Source: a bacterium
Lineage (GTDB): Bacteria > Bacillota > Bacilli > Lactobacillales > Streptococcaceae
Direction: 5' to 3'
Assembly (NCBI GenBank): GCA_905221435.1
Contig: CAJNDD010000008.1
Coordinates: 13,960 to 77,959 of the forward strand
DNA length: 64,000 nt
Shown here: positions 50,350 through 60,455 of the stretch, piece after piece
Position numbering within the stretch: the stretch's first letter is position 1
How the letters are laid out: each line of letters begins with the position of its first letter
Program-made: the position numbers and the translations under genes
Notes under the pieces: model-generated
Database searches by the model: none
What the model was told of the DNA's origin: nothing
Seen by the model: the letters and a program-made list of their open reading frames with translations, nothing else

Positions 50350-51057
50350 TTATTTTAGTTCTTGCAGCTTTTCCCAGACAATCTCGTAAACATCCGTCAA
50401 TTCACCCAAGCCACGGCGGAAAACATCCTTGTCCATGTGGTTGCCATCTGCATCCCACAAACGGCAGTTATCTGGTGAAAATTCGTCTGCCAAGATAATC
50501 TTACCATCCTTGTCAAAACCGAACTCTAGCTTAAAGTCAATCAATTTAAGCTCAATCTCAGCAAACCAGACTTTCAAAAGTTCATTGATACGACGCGTTT
50601 CTTCCTTCAAGTAAGCAATCTGCTGGTCATCAGCAATTTTAAGGAATTTCACATGCTCGTCATTGATAAATGGATCATCCAAATCATCATTTTTATAGTA
50701 AAATTCGACAATTGGAGTTTCAAATGCGATACCTTCATCAACGCCAAAACGTTTTGAAAAGGAACCAGCCGTGTAGTTGCGGAGCACAACTTCCAAAGGA
50801 ATAATCTCAACCTTTTTATTGAGTTGTTCCGTGTCCGAAAGTTTCTCCACAAAGTGAGTCGCTACACCAGCCGCATTTAATTTCTCAAAAATAAAAGATG
50901 AAATCTGATTATTTAACACTCCCTTGCCCGCAATCTGCTCCTTTTTGACACCGTTAAAAGCAGTCGCCTGGTCCTTGTAAGTCGAAATAATGAGATTTTC
51001 ATCCTCAGTTGTATAGATATCCTTGGCTTTTCCCGAATAGATCAGTTGTTTTGACAT
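50350..51057 (-). CDS. purC: SAICAR synthetase
   Basis: 235-aa ligase of aspartate to [20 protein letters not shown] at the N-terminus and [25 protein letters not shown] are diagnostic. The ATG at 51057 starts at the family-typical [11 protein letters not shown]; the longer frame from 51099 would begin upstream of the ribosome site. First gene of the pur operon. Confidence 0.96.
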   Translation of the reverse strand: MSKQLIYSGKAKDIYTTEDENLIISTYKDQATAFNGVKKEQIAGKGVLNNQISSFIFEKLNAAGVATHFVEKLSDTEQLNKKVEIIPLEVVLRNYTAGSFSKRFGVDEGIAFETPIVEFYYKNDDLDDPFINDEHVKFLKIADDQQIAYLKEETRRINELLKVWFAEIELKLIDFKLEFGFDKDGKIILADEFSPDNCRLWDADGNHMDKDVFRRGLGELTDVYEIVWEKLQELK

Positions 51058-51089
51058 TTTAAAGTTCGCCTTTCGTTTTACTTGAGCAC

Positions 51090-51118
51090 ATTCTACCACA
51101 AAAGCATGAAAAATTCAA
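51090..51118 (-). promoter_or_regulatory. purC promoter
   Basis: Minus strand TTGAAT (51118-51113), 17-bp spacer, TAGAAT (51095-51090) with TGG extension. It drives the pur operon. No convincing PurR box was found further upstream. Confidence 0.7.
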
Positions 51119-51124
51119 GGTTTT

Positions 51125-51132
51125 TACGAATA
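51125..51132 (+). promoter_or_regulatory. Orphan ComX-type box
   Basis: TACGAATA, exact match to the pneumococcal late-competence (cin) box, with a T-tract upstream, on the plus strand. No plus-strand gene follows; chance occurrence is possible. Confidence 0.3.
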
Positions 51133-51159
51133 AATAACGTTTTCCTGTTTTGAGCGTAA

Positions 51160-51200
51160 AGAAAAAAACTATAGAAGTTAAATATCCTATAGTTTTCTTG
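51160..51200 (-). terminator. acpP operon terminator
   Basis: Minus strand: AAAACTATAG and CTATAGTTTT arms around a 12-nt loop, then a T run. It separates the araT-recO-plsX-acpP operon from purC. Confidence 0.8.
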
Positions 51201-51268
51201 AAAGTTTTTAATTTTTCTAGTAAGTTTAGCATTTTTGACGTTCAGTTGATACAAGAAAGCATTTTTGA

Positions 51269-51505
51269 CTATATCTTACCTTTAATAGTTCCGACCACAT
51301 CCGCTACACTTTGAAGTTGGTCGATTTCCTCATCACTGATTTCGATACCAAATTCATCTTCTAGCGTCAAGACGAACTCCATCAAGTCCACTGAGTCTGC
51401 ATCAAGGTCGTCTTTCAAACTCAAAGCTTCTGTCACGACAAAGTCCTCTCCCTGTCGTTCTTGGATAATGGTTACAATACGGTCAAAAATTTCTTTTTCT
51501 GTCAT
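51269..51505 (-). CDS. acpP: Acyl carrier protein
   Basis: 78-aa acidic carrier with the phosphopantetheine site DADSVDLMEF (Ser38). The start at 51505 (TEKEIFDRI) is used; a longer frame begins inside plsX. It is the copy linked to plsX. Streptococci also have an ACP in the fab cluster, so this is probably a second ACP serving phospholipid synthesis or uptake of exogenous fatty acids. Confidence 0.94.
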   Translation of the reverse strand: MTEKEIFDRIVTIIQERQGEDFVVTEALSLKDDLDADSVDLMEFVLTLEDEFGIEISDEEIDQLQSVADVVGTIKGKI

Positions 51506-51509
51506 CTTT

Positions 51510-52502
51510 TTATTCTCCTGAAAATTCACGCGCAGTTTGAGCAACTACGTCTGTTTCTAGCATGGTACGAATCTGACGAATCGTACTGTACACAGCCTTG
51601 GCATCACTTGATCCATGGGTCTTAACAACAGGTGCTTTGACACCAAACAAGACTGCTCCTCCAACATCTGAATAGTTGAGCTGTTTTTTCAAACCTTTCA
51701 AACTATCCTTAAGGAGAAGAGCACCTAGTTTCGCTCGCAGACCGCCACCTGTAATGGCGTTTTTGAGCAAGCCCATGATCCCCATGGCTGTCCCTTCAAT
51801 GGATTTGAGCACTGCGTTTCCCGTGAAACCATCTGTTACGACAACATCCGCAACGCCATTCATCAAATCACGTGCTTCCACGTTTCCGATAAAGTTCAAG
51901 CTTTCATCAGCTACTAGCAAGTCGTATGTTTCCTTACGAAGCGGGTCTCCCTTGCTACTTTCTGTTCCGTTGTTGAGCAAACCAACACGTGGTTTCGAAA
52001 TCCCACGAACATTTTTAGCATAAAAGGAGCCTAGAACAGCGTATTGGTGGAGGTGCTGGGCTGTGTTTTCTGCATTGGCACCGAGATCGAGCATGTCAAA
52101 CCCTTTGCCATCGATAGTCGGCAAGGTAGACATGAGTCCTGGACGATCGATATTCTTGATACGACCCACGATGAAGAATCCTGCAGCCAACAAGGCACCT
52201 GTGTTCCCAGCTGAGAGGACAGCGTCTGCTTCTCCCTCCTTGACTGCCTTGGCTGCTAATACCATGCTGGCATTTTTCTTCTTACGGATAGCTTTTGTCG
52301 GCTCATCGTCTGAGTCAATTTTCTCATCTGTATGGATAATGATGACACGATCTGTCGCTGTTAGATATTGCTTGATTTTGCTTTCATCTCCGTAAAGTTG
52401 AATCTCAATATCTGAAAAGTCAGCTAGGGCTTGATTGACACCCTCAACGATGGCTTGAGGTGCGTAATCGCCCCCCATAGCATCTACTGCGATTTTTTTC
52501 AT
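51510..52502 (-). CDS. plsX: Phosphate acyltransferase
   Basis: 330-aa enzyme making acyl-phosphate from acyl-ACP, first step of phosphatidic acid synthesis via PlsY. Starts [20 protein letters not shown], and [14 protein letters not shown] and [13 protein letters not shown] are present. It overlaps recO by four bases and is followed by acpP after four bases. Confidence 0.96.
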   Translation of the reverse strand: MKKIAVDAMGGDYAPQAIVEGVNQALADFSDIEIQLYGDESKIKQYLTATDRVIIIHTDEKIDSDDEPTKAIRKKKNASMVLAAKAVKEGEADAVLSAGNTGALLAAGFFIVGRIKNIDRPGLMSTLPTIDGKGFDMLDLGANAENTAQHLHQYAVLGSFYAKNVRGISKPRVGLLNNGTESSKGDPLRKETYDLLVADESLNFIGNVEARDLMNGVADVVVTDGFTGNAVLKSIEGTAMGIMGLLKNAITGGGLRAKLGALLLKDSLKGLKKQLNYSDVGGAVLFGVKAPVVKTHGSSDAKAVYSTIRQIRTMLETDVVAQTAREFSGE

Positions 52503-53269
52503 TTGTCTTCCTCTTTTAGTAATTGTCCCCAGTCGGATAGGGAATCAATAAATTTCTTTGATTTTAGGTGAATCCCTACGTATTCTTCGTAGAGTTGATC
52601 CATAAATTGGCGTAGCTCTTGCTTGATTTCAGGCTTGAGCGAAATATTCTCCAAGGTCTCAAAATCAATGGCTTGAAATTGATTGAGAAGATAAGGGATG
52701 TTGGGATTCAGATGGCAACGTTTCTCGTCCTCATGATAATGATCTGGACAGAGGCAGGCTCCATATTTAAAAGAAAAGTCAAAGGCCTGACCAACCCGAT
52801 GGCAAAAGACACACTCATTAAAATTGAGGCTGATTCCAAATCGGGTCAAGATTTGAATTTCAAAAATATTGGTCAAAACTTGATAATCCAAGCCCTCTTC
52901 CATCAACTCTAGAGTTTCTCTCAAGAAAGCAAACAAGGGAGCATCCTGCTGATTATCCTGCAAACTAGCATCTGCAAGGGCAGCCACATAAGTAGCATAG
53001 GCCATAATAAAGAGATCACTATTAATCTTTGGAAAGGTCATCACCTCATGGTAGTCCTCAATGTAGCTAAGCCCGTCATCATTGATTCGCAAGAGAAATC
53101 GTGCCAACACCAAGGGCTGAATAACAGGAGCTAGTTTGGACTGGCCAGCGTGTTTGACGAAAAACATACGCTTGCCCGCCTGCTCGGTAAAGATCTTGAC
53201 TAGCTTATCATCCTCACGAAAATTACGATTGTAGAGCACCAAGCCTTGACTCGTGATAGACTGAATCAT
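52499..53269 (-). CDS. recO: DNA repair protein RecO
   Basis: 256-aa recombination mediator that, with RecF and RecR, loads RecA. N-terminal OB-fold (about 1-80), then a helical domain with a zinc-finger-like set of cysteines (CVFC at about residue 152, CLC further on). It overlaps araT and plsX by four bases each (ATGA). Confidence 0.94.
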   Translation of the reverse strand: MIQSITSQGLVLYNRNFREDDKLVKIFTEQAGKRMFFVKHAGQSKLAPVIQPLVLARFLLRINDDGLSYIEDYHEVMTFPKINSDLFIMAYATYVAALADASLQDNQQDAPLFAFLRETLELMEEGLDYQVLTNIFEIQILTRFGISLNFNECVFCHRVGQAFDFSFKYGACLCPDHYHEDEKRCHLNPNIPYLLNQFQAIDFETLENISLKPEIKQELRQFMDQLYEEYVGIHLKSKKFIDSLSDWGQLLKEEDK

Positions 53270-54435
53270 GCTTCTCTCATGTACTCCTCAAGTCGTTTCA
53301 TGGCTTCTTTGATCGTCTCCATGCTGGCTGCATAAGATAGGCGCACATAGCCTTCTCCGTAACGTCCAAAGGCTGCACCAGGGATAAAGGCAACGGCCTT
53401 CTTATAGGCAAAATCCTTCAGAAAAGCAAAGGAATCTTGATTGTAGCCCGCTGGAATCTTAGCAAAGATATAGAAGGCCCCATCTGGTTTGGTAATCTCA
53501 AAACCAAGAGTAGTCATCTTCTCGATGATATAATCTCGACGCTGAATGTATTCCTTTTTCATAGGCTCTGCGTCATTTTTACCAGCGGTCAAAGCCTCCA
53601 CCGCAGCATGCTGAGCCATCGTATTTGCAGCAGTAACCAAATACTGGTGACTCTTGATTAACTGAGCTGTGAAAGCTGCAGGAGCAAAGATAAAGCCTAA
53701 ACGCCAACCAGTCATAGCATGCGATTTAGACAAGCCATTAATAATAATAGCCTGGTCTCTCAGCATAGTTCCCAGAGATACATGGGCTTCGCCTGTATAG
53801 GTTAATTCTGAGTAAACCTCATCACAGACAACAAAAATCTCATACTTGCGTAAAACGTCTGCCAAGGCTTCCAACTGCTCCCGACTATAGGTAATTCCTG
53901 TTGGATTGGCTGGATAGTTGAGAATAACTGCTTTGAGCTTGTCCCCTTGCTCCAAAATGGCCTTTTCCAACATCTCAGGAGTCAAGACAAAACCGTTTTC
54001 AGTTGTATCAATCTCGACAATCTCTGCCCCAACTAGATTTACAATCGGTTCATATCCTGGATAGGCAGGAGCTGGCAAGAGCACCTTGTCCCCCTCTTCC
54101 AAAATAGCCGTCAAAGTAGCAGATAAAGCCTCTGTCGCCCCAATTGTAACCAAGATTTCATTTTCAGGATTATAATCCAGCTGGTACTTTTCTTTTACAA
54201 AGTCGCTAGTAGCCTGGCGCAAGGTCAGTAAACCGCTCATCCCTGTATAGTAGGATTGGTTATGGTCAATGGCTCGCTTGGCTGCCTCCTTGACATGATC
54301 TGGCGTTGTAAAATCAGGTTCCCCCAAGGTCAAACGCAAGACCCCAGGAATCTCCGAAATAGCCTGATCAAACTGGCGAATCAAGGAAACTTGAATCTTG
54401 TCTAACTGTTTATTAAAGCGCTTGGTTAAGTCCAT
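53266..54435 (-). CDS. araT: Aminotransferase, class I/II (aromatic amino acid type)
   Basis: 389-aa PLP enzyme. The NPTGITYS motif and the PLP lysine in GLSKSHAMTGWRLGF are present. The gene in this position in pneumococcus is annotated as aromatic aminotransferase; substrate choice (aromatic versus general) is not certain from sequence. First gene of araT-recO-plsX-acpP. Confidence 0.87.
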   Translation of the reverse strand: MDLTKRFNKQLDKIQVSLIRQFDQAISEIPGVLRLTLGEPDFTTPDHVKEAAKRAIDHNQSYYTGMSGLLTLRQATSDFVKEKYQLDYNPENEILVTIGATEALSATLTAILEEGDKVLLPAPAYPGYEPIVNLVGAEIVEIDTTENGFVLTPEMLEKAILEQGDKLKAVILNYPANPTGITYSREQLEALADVLRKYEIFVVCDEVYSELTYTGEAHVSLGTMLRDQAIIINGLSKSHAMTGWRLGFIFAPAAFTAQLIKSHQYLVTAANTMAQHAAVEALTAGKNDAEPMKKEYIQRRDYIIEKMTTLGFEITKPDGAFYIFAKIPAGYNQDSFAFLKDFAYKKAVAFIPGAAFGRYGEGYVRLSYAASMETIKEAMKRLEEYMREA

Positions 54436-54530
54436 AGATATCCCCCTTGCTTACAGAACATAGTACTATTATACTACAAAAGCTCCCTGACCGCAAAATC
54501 CATCTGAAACCCGCATTTTTCACTTTCTGT

Positions 54531-54559
54531 TTTACTTTTCTTCTCGACAGGACTATAAT
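54531..54559 (+). promoter_or_regulatory. Promoter of the YeiH-type gene
   Basis: TTTACT (54531-54536), 17-bp spacer, TATAAT (54554-54559). Confidence 0.7.
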
Positions 54560-54586
54560 AATAAGTGCTTATTTTCGGAGGTTTAT

Positions 54587-55597
54587 ATGTCACTTTTATC
54601 AAAAAATGGAGCAGGAATCTTGGCCTGCCTTCTCATTTCTATCATATCTTGGTTCCTTGGAGGATTTTTCCCCATCGTAGGGGCACCTGTCTTTGCAATT
54701 TTTGCTGGAATGCTCCTCCACCCATGGCTCTCACCCTACAAACAACTAGATGCAGGTTTGACCTTTAGTTCAAAGAAATTGCTCCAGTATGCCGTTATCT
54801 TACTCGGTTTTGGTCTCAATATCTCGCAAGTCTTCGCAGTTGGACAATCTTCACTCCCCGTCATCCTTTCCACCATTTCGATTTCCTTGATTGTTGCCTA
54901 CCTCTTCCAGCGTTTCTTTGCGCTAGACACAAAACTGGCTACCTTGATTGGAGTGGGGTCCTCTATCTGTGGTGGTTCTGCCATTGCTGCGACAGCGCCC
55001 GTTATCCAGGCCAAGGAAAAAGAAGTTGCCCAAGCCATTTCCGTTATCTTTTTCTTCAATGTTTTGGCTGCGCTCATCTTTCCAACTCTAGGAACCTGGC
55101 TTCACTTATCAAATGAAGGCTTTGCCCTCTTTGCAGGAACTGCAGTCAATGATACTTCTTCTGTAACAGCTACCGCCAGCTCCTGGGATAGTCTTTACCA
55201 GACCAATACCCTTGAGTCTGCAACCATTGTGAAACTCACGCGCACCTTAGCAATCATTCCTATTACGCTCTTTCTCTCCTACTGGCAAAGCCGCCAACAA
55301 AAAAACAGCCAAGATTTCCAACTAAAAAAAGTCTTCCCACTTTTTATCCTTTACTTTATCTTAGCTTCTCTCTTAACGACTCTTCTCACCTCTCTCGGTG
55401 TGTCTAGTAGCTTCTTCACCCCTCTTAAACAACTCTCCAAATTTCTCATTATCATGGCTATGAGTGCCATCGGTCTCAAAACCAATCTAGTAGCCATGGT
55501 CAAATCCAGCGGTAAATCCATTCTTCTTGGAACCCTTTGCTGGATTGCCATCATCCTCACCAGTCTTGGCATGCAAGCATTGATTGGTACTTTATAA
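54587..55597 (+). CDS. YeiH/UPF0324 family putative anion exporter
   Basis: 336-aa membrane protein with about ten helices. The [19 protein letters not shown] motif and [14 protein letters not shown] are typical of the UPF0324/YeiH family, described as putative sulfate exporters. Function not proved. CGGAGG precedes the ATG. It is divergent from araT and ends at a terminator shared with the next gene. Confidence 0.85.
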   Translation: MSLLSKNGAGILACLLISIISWFLGGFFPIVGAPVFAIFAGMLLHPWLSPYKQLDAGLTFSSKKLLQYAVILLGFGLNISQVFAVGQSSLPVILSTISISLIVAYLFQRFFALDTKLATLIGVGSSICGGSAIAATAPVIQAKEKEVAQAISVIFFFNVLAALIFPTLGTWLHLSNEGFALFAGTAVNDTSSVTATASSWDSLYQTNTLESATIVKLTRTLAIIPITLFLSYWQSRQQKNSQDFQLKKVFPLFILYFILASLLTTLLTSLGVSSSFFTPLKQLSKFLIIMAMSAIGLKTNLVAMVKSSGKSILLGTLCWIAIILTSLGMQALIGTL

Positions 55598-55600
55598 TAC

Positions 55601-55628
55601 AAAAAGGTAGCCAGTAGGCTACCTTTTT
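55601..55628. terminator. Bidirectional terminator, YeiH gene and CoA-binding gene
   Basis: AAAAAGGTAGCC / GGCTACCTTTTT around AGTA, between convergent genes. Confidence 0.9.
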
Positions 55629-56064
55629 ATTGCTCAAGAATTAAGCGAGTATGTTCTCTCTTAATACAGCGATTCATCACGATGTCATCGCATCCTCCAG
55701 CACGTAAGATTTCTTCCGCTTCTAGATTTTCAAGTCCTAATTGCGCCCAGAAAATCTTGGCATCAGTCTTGAGAAAATCACGCGCCACATCTGGTAAAAA
55801 CTCGCTCCGTCGGTATACATTGACAATGTCCACAGGAAAAGGAATCTCAGCTAGACTCGCATAAGCCTTTTCTCCCAAGATTTCCCCACCTGCAGCCTTG
55901 GGATTAACTGGAATGATTTTATAGCCCCGAGCCTGCATTTCCTTGGTCACTCGATTGCTAGTTGTTTCTTCACGATCAGACAAACCCACTACCGCTATCG
56001 TTTTACTGGTCGCCAGATACTGACGAATCACACCATCACTTGGATTGATAAATTCTTGACTCAT
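55627..56064 (-). CDS. CoA-binding domain protein (YccU type)
   Basis: 145-aa Rossmann-like protein of the CoA_binding_2 family. AVVGLSDREETTSNRVTKEM carries the nucleotide loop and IVNVYRRSEFLPDV follows. Role unknown; no catalytic domain attached. AGGAGG precedes the ATG. Confidence 0.85.
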   Translation of the reverse strand: MSQEFINPSDGVIRQYLATSKTIAVVGLSDREETTSNRVTKEMQARGYKIIPVNPKAAGGEILGEKAYASLAEIPFPVDIVNVYRRSEFLPDVARDFLKTDAKIFWAQLGLENLEAEEILRAGGCDDIVMNRCIKREHTRLILEQ

Positions 56065-56124
56065 AGAAATCCTCCTTTTTTCTCAGTATAGCATATTTTG
56101 AAAAGGCTTGCAGATTTTGACTAT

Positions 56125-56160
56125 AAAAATCTCCTAGCAAGAAAAGAAACCTGCTAGGAG
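56125..56160 (-). terminator. prs terminator
   Basis: CTCCTAGCA / TGCTAGGAG arms around a 12-nt loop; on the minus strand a T-rich tract follows. Confidence 0.82.
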
Positions 56161-56183
56161 TTCTGTCTACTTCAAGTGAAAGA

Positions 56184-57152
56184 TTAAATCTTTTTCTCAA
56201 TACAAAATAGGGGAGAAAGAGGACGTTTTTCGTGGATACGGATAATAGCATCGCCTAGAAGATGAGCAATAGAGATTTGTTCAATCTTATCAATCAAACG
56301 CTCTTCTGGTAGGTAGATGGTATCCAAAACAACCAATTTCTTAATAGCTGATTTTTGGATATTGTCCATAGCTGGTCCTGAAAGAACTGGGTGAGTACAG
56401 CTTGCGTAAACTTCAACAGCACCTGCTTCAGCAAGAGCATCTGCTGCATGACAAATGGTTCCAGCTGTATCGATCATATCGTCAATCAAGATACAAGTCT
56501 TACCTTCTACCTTACCGATGATGTTCATCACTTCGCTGGTGTTCATCTTGTCTACACTACGACGCTTGTCAATAATCGCAATCGGAGTTTTCAAAAACTC
56601 TGCCAATTTACGAGCACGAGTCACCCCACCATGGTCTGGGCTGACAACCACGTAGTCAGAGCCAACCATGCCACGACGCTCAAAATAGTCCGCAATCAAT
56701 GGAGCACCCATCAAGTGATCTACAGGAATATCAAAGAATCCCTGAATCTGTGCAGCATGCAAATCAATCGTTAACAAACGATCTACTCCAGCCACTTCCA
56801 GCATGTTAGCAACAAGTTTTGAAGTGATTGGCTCACGCGCTCTTGCTTTTCTATCCTGACGTGCATAGCCATAGTAAGGCATGACAACATTGACGGATTC
56901 TGCACTGGCACGCTTCAAGGCATCTACCATGATCAAAATTTCGAGCAGATTGTCATTTACAGGTGAACTCGTTGATTGTAGGATAAAGACGTGTTTTCCA
57001 CGGATTGATTCTTCGATGTTGACCTGAATCTCTCCATCTGAAAATTGGCGAACAGTCGATTTCCCCAACTCTATCCCAATCTCTTGCGCCACACGCTCTG
57101 CCAATTCTCTATTAGAAGAAAGGGCAAACAGCTTTAAATCAGAAAAAGACAT
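56184..57152 (-). CDS. prs: Ribose-phosphate pyrophosphokinase
   Basis: 322-aa PRPP synthase. It makes PRPP from ribose 5-phosphate and ATP, the substrate for PurF and other phosphoribosyl transfers. [38 protein letters not shown] and [12 protein letters not shown] (PRPP loop) are intact. It starts after a CGGAGG site. Confidence 0.96.
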   Translation of the reverse strand: MSFSDLKLFALSSNRELAERVAQEIGIELGKSTVRQFSDGEIQVNIEESIRGKHVFILQSTSSPVNDNLLEILIMVDALKRASAESVNVVMPYYGYARQDRKARAREPITSKLVANMLEVAGVDRLLTIDLHAAQIQGFFDIPVDHLMGAPLIADYFERRGMVGSDYVVVSPDHGGVTRARKLAEFLKTPIAIIDKRRSVDKMNTSEVMNIIGKVEGKTCILIDDMIDTAGTICHAADALAEAGAVEVYASCTHPVLSGPAMDNIQKSAIKKLVVLDTIYLPEERLIDKIEQISIAHLLGDAIIRIHEKRPLSPLFCIEKKI

Positions 57153-57366
57153 GATTTCCTCCGGTATTTATGTATCACTTGTTTTTTACACAACATTTTC
57201 CATCTACCATTGTAGCGCTTTTCCCTTTATTTTTCAATCAAAAATAAAACAAGAGTAAACATTTATACCCTTGTTTTATACTATTTTATATTAGCTATAT
57301 TAAAACTAAAAATCCTACATTCTAACAATCGATTTTATGCTAGGATAAGATTTTTTCGAGACAAAG

Positions 57367-57861
57367 TTAGTATACTTCTCTCATACTTCCTGTATCCACA
57401 TCATAGACAGCACCTGAAATAACCACATCATCAGGAATCAGTGGAGATTCTCGAAGCAATTGCATATCCTCTCTCACGCTCTCTTCAACATCCTGGAATG
57501 GTAAAAAATCTTGATCAGACACATCAACTCCGAGCTCGTGTTTCAAATGTTCATGAAAACTTTCATTTTGAAAGGTTTGAGCTCCACAGTCTGTATGGTG
57601 AAGCACCACGATTTCTCTTGTCCCCATTTGTTGCTGGGAAATCACCAGTGAACGAATCATGTCTTCAGTCACTCGACCACCCGCATTCCGCAAAATATGA
57701 GCATCCCCAAGAGCCAAACCTAGAGCTTGCGCAACGTGTAGACGTGAGTCCATACAGGTCACGATAGCTACTCTGGTTTTGGGTTTAAGTGGCAGATTTA
57801 ACTGTCCGTGTAGGGCAACATAAGCCTGATTGGCTTGCATAAACTGTTCAAAATACGACAC
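57367..57861 (-). CDS. Beta-class carbonic anhydrase
   Basis: Zinc enzyme that hydrates CO2, supplying bicarbonate for carboxylations. The zinc ligands lie in CMDSRL and HHTDCGAQ. The start is taken as the GTG at 57861 (SYFEQFMQANQAY), with GGAGG upstream; that gives 164 aa, as for the pneumococcal protein. The upstream ATG at 57930 adds 23 residues and overlaps radA leader sequence. Confidence 0.9.
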   Translation of the reverse strand: MSYFEQFMQANQAYVALHGQLNLPLKPKTRVAIVTCMDSRLHVAQALGLALGDAHILRNAGGRVTEDMIRSLVISQQQMGTREIVVLHHTDCGAQTFQNESFHEHLKHELGVDVSDQDFLPFQDVEESVREDMQLLRESPLIPDDVVISGAVYDVDTGSMREVY

Positions 57862-57933
57862 GATTCCCTCCTCAAAAATTTGATAATCAAATATTTCTCC
57901 TATCTTATCATTTTTAAGAGGATTTGTCACGGA

Positions 57934-59295
57934 TTATGCAAAGACCTTTTTCAAAACTTCCTGAATCGTTGTCACACCAATGACCTCAATTTCCTTGGGT
58001 GGAGTGATTCCTGTCAAAGAATTCTTGGGTACATAAATCTTGGTAAAGCCCAATTTTGCCGCTTCATTGATACGTTGTTCGATACGATTCACGCGCCGAA
58101 TTTCTCCGGTCAAGCCCAGTTCACCCACAAAACATTCCTGAGGATTGGTAGGCTTGTCCTTGTAACTAGAGGCAATAGCCACTGCAACGGCTAAGTCAAT
58201 GGCAGGCTCATCCAATTTCACACCACCAGCAGATTTGAGATAGGCATCCTGATTTTGCAAGAGAAGCCCTGCTCGTTTTTCCAAAACAGCCATAATCAGA
58301 CTCGCACGATTGAAATCAAGTCCTGTCGTCGTGCGTTTAGCATTTCCAAACATAGTTGGTGTTACCAAAGCCTGAACCTCCGCCAAAATCGGACGGGTCC
58401 CTTCCATGGTCACAACGATTGACGAGCCAGTAGCTCCATCCAAACGCTCCTCTAGGAAAACTTGACTCGGATTGAGCACCTCAACCAATCCACCCGACTG
58501 CATCTCAAAGATGCCAATCTCATTAGTGGAACCAAAACGGTTTTTGACTGCCCTCAAAATACGGAAGGTATGGTGACGCTCCCCTTCAAAGTAAAGCACT
58601 GTGTCCACCATATGCTCCAACATACGCGGACCAGCTAAAGTCCCTTCCTTGGTCACATGCCCTACGATAAAGATAGCAATGTTATTAGTCTTCGCCAACT
58701 GCATGAGTTCAGCCGTTACCTCACGCACCTGAGACACAGACCCCTGCACCCCTGAAATCTCAGGAGACATAATAGTCTGGATGGAGTCAATAATGAGGAA
58801 GTCTGGCTGAATTCTTTCTACTTCTGCGCGAACACTCTGCATATTGGTCTCTGCATAGAGATAAAACTCGCTATCAATATCTCCCAAGCGCTCTGCCCGT
58901 AACTTAATCTGCTGGGCAGACTCCTCCCCACTGACATAGAGAACCGTACCCACTTGAGACAGCTGGGTTGAAACTTGTAAGAGAAGGGTTGATTTCCCGA
59001 TTCCTGGATCCCCACCGATAAGGACGAGACTCCCTGGAACCACTCCGCCTCCAAGTACACGGTTGAATTCCTCCATCTCCGTCTTGGTTCGATTGACATT
59101 GATGGAAGTCACCTCAGTCAGTTTCATGGGCTTGGTTTTCTCACCTGTCAAGGACACACGCGCATTCTTGACCTCGGCAACCTCAACCTCTTCTACAAAA
59201 GAAGACCAAGACCCACAGTTAGGACAACGCCCTAGATATTTTGGGGAATTATATTCACAATTTTGACATACAAATGTCGCTTTTTTCTTTGCGAT
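57934..59295 (-). CDS. radA: DNA repair/recombination protein RadA, probable ATC start
   Basis: About 453 aa: N-terminal C4 zinc finger ([18 protein letters not shown]), RecA-like ATPase with Walker [11 protein letters not shown] and the KNRFG motif, and a C-terminal Lon-like domain. RadA is a DnaB-type helicase that extends the D-loop, and in pneumococcus is induced at competence. No ATG, GTG or TTG precedes the zinc finger in frame: an in-frame TAG lies upstream. The first canonical start is a GTG after the zinc finger (59157). GAGG at 59305-59302 is 6 bp before an ATC at 59295, taken as the start. Confidence 0.88.
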   Translation of the reverse strand: MAKKKATFVCQNCEYNSPKYLGRCPNCGSWSSFVEEVEVAEVKNARVSLTGEKTKPMKLTEVTSINVNRTKTEMEEFNRVLGGGVVPGSLVLIGGDPGIGKSTLLLQVSTQLSQVGTVLYVSGEESAQQIKLRAERLGDIDSEFYLYAETNMQSVRAEVERIQPDFLIIDSIQTIMSPEISGVQGSVSQVREVTAELMQLAKTNNIAIFIVGHVTKEGTLAGPRMLEHMVDTVLYFEGERHHTFRILRAVKNRFGSTNEIGIFEMQSGGLVEVLNPSQVFLEERLDGATGSSIVVTMEGTRPILAEVQALVTPTMFGNAKRTTTGLDFNRASLIMAVLEKRAGLLLQNQDAYLKSAGGVKLDEPAIDLAVAVAIASSYKDKPTNPQECFVGELGLTGEIRRVNRIEQRINEAAKLGFTKIYVPKNSLTGITPPKEIEVIGVTTIQEVLKKVFA

Positions 59296-59308
59296 GATAA
59301 ACCTCTTT

Positions 59309-59824
59309 CTATATCTCTAACTCACACTCAATCACTTGGCAAAAATCAATCTTCTCGTTTGATACAAATTGGCGCATGAGCATTCGATGAGCAACAACTA
59401 CCACAGTCTGGTAGTCTCTATACTTAGCCATACATTCTAGAAACCGAGACTTCATTTCCGTAGCTGTCTCATATTGAATAGGGCTATTAGAAAGTAACTC
59501 CCCCTTGTTTTCTAGAAATAGTGTTCTAGCCTCTTCAAATCTATCTATGCCAGATTCATAGACCTGCCATTCGTGTAACATAGGCTCAACTCTCAAAGAT
59601 AGCCCAGTGGCACAAGCTACATAAGAAGCCGTTTCTAAAGCTCTCGTTACTGCTGAAGTCACTAGTAGATTAGCCGATTGTAGCAAAGGATTTTGCCAAA
59701 GTTCCTGAGCTTGTTGTCGTCCCTTCTCAGATAAGGGGGCCAAGTCCATTCCAAAACCTGTATAGGAACGCTCCTCTAACTCACGGTAATCTGGCTCCCC
59801 ATGACGTACAAAGATAATCTTCAT
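59309..59824 (-). CDS. Histidine phosphatase (phosphoglycerate mutase-like) family protein
   Basis: 171-aa member of the histidine phosphatase superfamily; catalytic [11 protein letters not shown] at the N-terminus and [13 protein letters not shown] near the C-terminus. Substrate unknown. The start at 59824 lies one base after the dut stop. It lies between dut and radA, as in pneumococcus where this operon is competence-induced. Confidence 0.85.
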   Translation of the reverse strand: MKIIFVRHGEPDYRELEERSYTGFGMDLAPLSEKGRQQAQELWQNPLLQSANLLVTSAVTRALETASYVACATGLSLRVEPMLHEWQVYESGIDRFEEARTLFLENKGELLSNSPIQYETATEMKSRFLECMAKYRDYQTVVVVAHRMLMRQFVSNEKIDFCQVIECELEI

Positions 59825-59825
59825 C

Positions 59826-60269
59826 CTAGTGCCCAGTCGATCCAAATCCACCAGTCCGCAAGCCATCAGCTGCATCTCCATCTGCAATTAAAAATGGTGC
59901 AAAGACAGCCTGAACCACACGTTCCCCAACTTCAAGAACCACTTCCTGATCAGTAATGTTTTTCATCTGCGCAAAGATATGTCCCTCATTTCCAGGATTT
60001 CCATAATAATCCCCATCAATGACCCCAACTGAGTTAATCAAGACCAAGCCTTTCTTACGAGGGTTTGATGAACGGTCATAGAGATAGAGCACTTCTGTCG
60101 GCTGCATATAAGCCTTAACACCTGTCGGAACTAAGACAATCTCGCCTGGAGCAATCACCGTACGTTCTGCTACCTTTAAGTCGTAACCTGCTGCATGCGC
60201 TGTCTCACGCTTAGGCAGCAAATTTTCATCTGTAAAACTCGAAACCAATTCAAAACCACGAATTTTCAT
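59826..60269 (-). CDS. dut: dUTP pyrophosphatase
   Basis: 147-aa trimeric dUTPase that hydrolyses dUTP to dUMP. Motif 1 AGYDLK, motif 2 RSSNPRKK, motif 3 GVIDGDYYGNPGN, and the C-terminal GFGSTGH arm are present. First gene of dut-phosphatase-radA, preceded by a ComX-type box. Confidence 0.95.
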   Translation of the reverse strand: MKIRGFELVSSFTDENLLPKRETAHAAGYDLKVAERTVIAPGEIVLVPTGVKAYMQPTEVLYLYDRSSNPRKKGLVLINSVGVIDGDYYGNPGNEGHIFAQMKNITDQEVVLEVGERVVQAVFAPFLIADGDAADGLRTGGFGSTGH

Positions 60270-60317
60270 ATTTTTCTCTTTTCTATTATCATTTATTCTA
60301 GGCTATTTTATCTTATT

Positions 60318-60325
60318 TATTCGAA
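60318..60325 (-). promoter_or_regulatory. ComX (late competence) box before dut
   Basis: TTCGAATA on the minus strand, one base from the TACGAATA cin-box, about 48 bp before dut. In pneumococcus this operon, with radA, is a late competence operon. Confidence 0.65.
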
Positions 60326-60334
60326 AAAAGCACG

Positions 60335-60413
60335 AAAAAAGAGCACACAATTCACACTCGCTTAGGGCTGCTGGATTCCTCCCCTGACCCGCTTCACGCA
60401 GAATTGTTGCTCC
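60335..60413 (-). ncRNA. ffs: Signal recognition particle RNA (4.5S/scRNA)
   Basis: About 78 nt on the minus strand. The apical region GGGTCAGGGGAGGAATCCAG with AGCAGCCCTAAG is the conserved SRP domain IV tetraloop and bulge. The 5' GGAGCAACAATTC pairs with the 3' GAATTGTGTGCTC, and a T6 run follows. It has a strong promoter: TTTAAA (60448-60443), 16 bp, TATAAT (60426-60421). In the same place next to tadA as in pneumococcus. Confidence 0.92.
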
Positions 60414-60455
60414 ACTGTTTATTATACCACATACCTCTCTATTTTAAAAGAGAAA

